Shown here piece after piece: positions 63,201-64,000 of a DNA stretch of 64,000 nt. The DNA is taken from the NCBI GenBank assembly GCA_026210745.1, contig CP110630.1:2418001-2482000 (forward strand), given 5' to 3'. Position numbers and translations under genes: made by a program. The stretch is from Exobasidium rhododendri. Lineage: Eukaryota; Basidiomycota; Exobasidiomycetes; Exobasidiales; Exobasidiaceae. How positions within the stretch are numbered: position 1 is the stretch's first letter; each line of letters opens with the position of its first letter. The notes under the pieces were generated by a model that was not told where the DNA came from, ran no database searches, and worked only from the letters and a program-made list of their open reading frames with translations.

Positions 63201-63996
63201 GGAAGCGGCCGAAGCGGAAGAAGCCAACGTCGAGGACATTTCAGAGTACGAATCGGTGCTCATCTCTGCCGCAACTGATCTCGTGGGAGCCATGGCGAAC
63301 GTGTATGGCGCCGACTTTATCGAACCGCTCAAGCAACTCCTTCCCAAGATCACGAAGTACTACTCGCCCAGTCGCTCGACATCGGATCGAGCTACGGCCA
63401 TCGGAAGCTTAGGCGAGATCATCACGGGAATGAAAGCAGCGATCACACCATTCACAACAGAGATTCTGTCGATCTTGTCTAGAGCATTGCAGGACGAAGA
63501 CGTCAGCATTCGATCCAATGCTGCATTTGCATCCGGCGTCTTGATTGAGAACTCACAAACGAACCTTTCCGAGCACTTTAATGCGCTTCTGGGAGCCATT
63601 CGACCTATGTTTGACATTACGTCGACGAAAGACGAAGCTCTGACAGCTCGGGACAACGCTTGTGGATGTCTTTGTCGTATGATTACAAAGAATCAATCTG
63701 CTGTGCCCCTGGACCAAGCGCTGCCAGTCTTGCTAGGCGCGCTGCCGTTGAAGAAGGACATGGTCGAATGGAGTCCTGTTCTCAAGACATTGATGGGTCT
63801 TCTCCAAGCCAATGAACCAAATGCCATTGCCAACATTGACACCATCTTGCAGATCATGGCAGCTGCTCTTCAATTAGACGGGGACGACGCTCTGGGCGGC
63901 GTCATGAGGGGCCAAGTTGTCGCCTTCATCTCCGCCATTAATGCAAGTGCACCAGAGAAGATCAACGCTGCAGGACTGCAAACGTACCTAGTCTAA
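60202..63996 (+). CDS. KAP123: Karyopherin beta-4 importin (Kap123-type)
   Basis: Nuclear import receptor for ribosomal proteins and histones. The exons are 60202-60213, 60307-60596 (or 60301-60596), 60678-62723 and 63060-63996, giving 1094 or 1096 aa. HEAT-repeat stretches run throughout: YKNPNCVPALFEITSTSPDL, ASVELRKRLAK, VRNALARVIAEIAKKELPSG, QASNSPTAAHRQVSILVFFI, MMAFAVSVEGCSEYIRPHME and the acidic loop DGDGNGDDNDDDFIDLDE. The last exon starts MTQIEICQQLAECLNKNGPR and ends INAAGLQTYLV. Intron 3 is long (336 nt), but no extra exon fits; the DEDDQ/MTQIEICQQLAE join matches the family. Two acceptor AGs six bases apart (TAGCCACAG) may give two isoforms. Confidence 0.94.
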
Positions 63997-64000
63997 GTGA

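Noticed and set aside
1-64000. CRISPR arrays, bacterial operons, phage or secondary-metabolite cluster
   Set aside because: The sequence is eukaryotic with spliced housekeeping genes; there are no spaced direct repeats and no PKS, NRPS or terpene synthase.

Overview
This is a compact eukaryotic chromosome segment, almost certainly from a basidiomycete fungus. It holds 31 protein-coding genes in 64 kb, interrupted by roughly 73 short introns (mostly 50-130 nt) whose donors are dominated by GTGAG(T). Fungal-specific genes (TEL1, PAN2, FCF2, MSC7, CTK2, KAP123, fungal-type TYR1, a Zn2Cys6 regulator, a GPI-anchored cell-surface protein) fix the kingdom. The intron density, the donor style and CIA30 (which implies respiratory complex I) argue against Saccharomyces-type or fission yeasts. 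The exact subphylum (Ustilaginomycotina or Pucciniomycotina are my guesses) cannot be fixed from sequence reading alone. I rebuilt every gene model by hand from splice signals, frame continuity and conserved family motifs.

Layout. 1-9.8 kb: TPT1 (partial, cut by the left edge), SF3B6, a four-TM membrane protein, FCF2, a DHA2-type MFS transporter, SPF30/SMNDC1 and a GPI-anchored secreted protein. 9.8-11.5 kb: the largest intergenic region, AT-rich, containing a 428-bp MITE with terminal inverted repeats and a TA duplication. 11.5-17.3 kb: ERD2, an unknown basic nuclear-type protein, MTHFS and a Zn2Cys6 transcription factor. 17.5-26.6 kb: intronless TEL1 (3048 aa). 26.9-42.1 kb: TYR1, a mitochondrial SLC25 carrier, mitochondrial (methyl)isocitrate lyase, an Sfk1/Frag1/DRAM-family protein, a PLP aminotransferase, MSC7-type aldehyde dehydrogenase, EMC4, an unknown small membrane protein and SKP1. 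42.5-64 kb: PAN2, PAM18, SRV2/CAP, a DUF1917 protein, an M13 metallopeptidase, PEX11, CTK2, CIA30, CCT8 and KAP123, which ends just inside the right edge.

How the genes relate. Most are unrelated housekeeping genes. Themes recur: RNA processing (TPT1, SF3B6, SPF30, FCF2, PAN2, CTK2), mitochondria (SLC25 carrier, methylisocitrate lyase, PAM18, CIA30), ER/secretory functions (ERD2, EMC4) and proteostasis (SKP1, CCT8). The organisation is striking: 25 of 30 neighbouring gene pairs switch strand, so the window is close to a regular alternation of divergent promoters and short convergent 3' ends.

The most interesting unexplained signals are at the level of gene structure: a GC-AG intron with a competing GT donor in the splicing-factor gene SPF30, a stop-free 102-nt intron in the aminotransferase, 12-22-nt microexons in several genes, a dinucleotide microsatellite filling the last ERD2 intron, the MITE, and the divergent carrier/methylisocitrate-lyase pair. 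I found no clear evidence for a wholly new multigene system.
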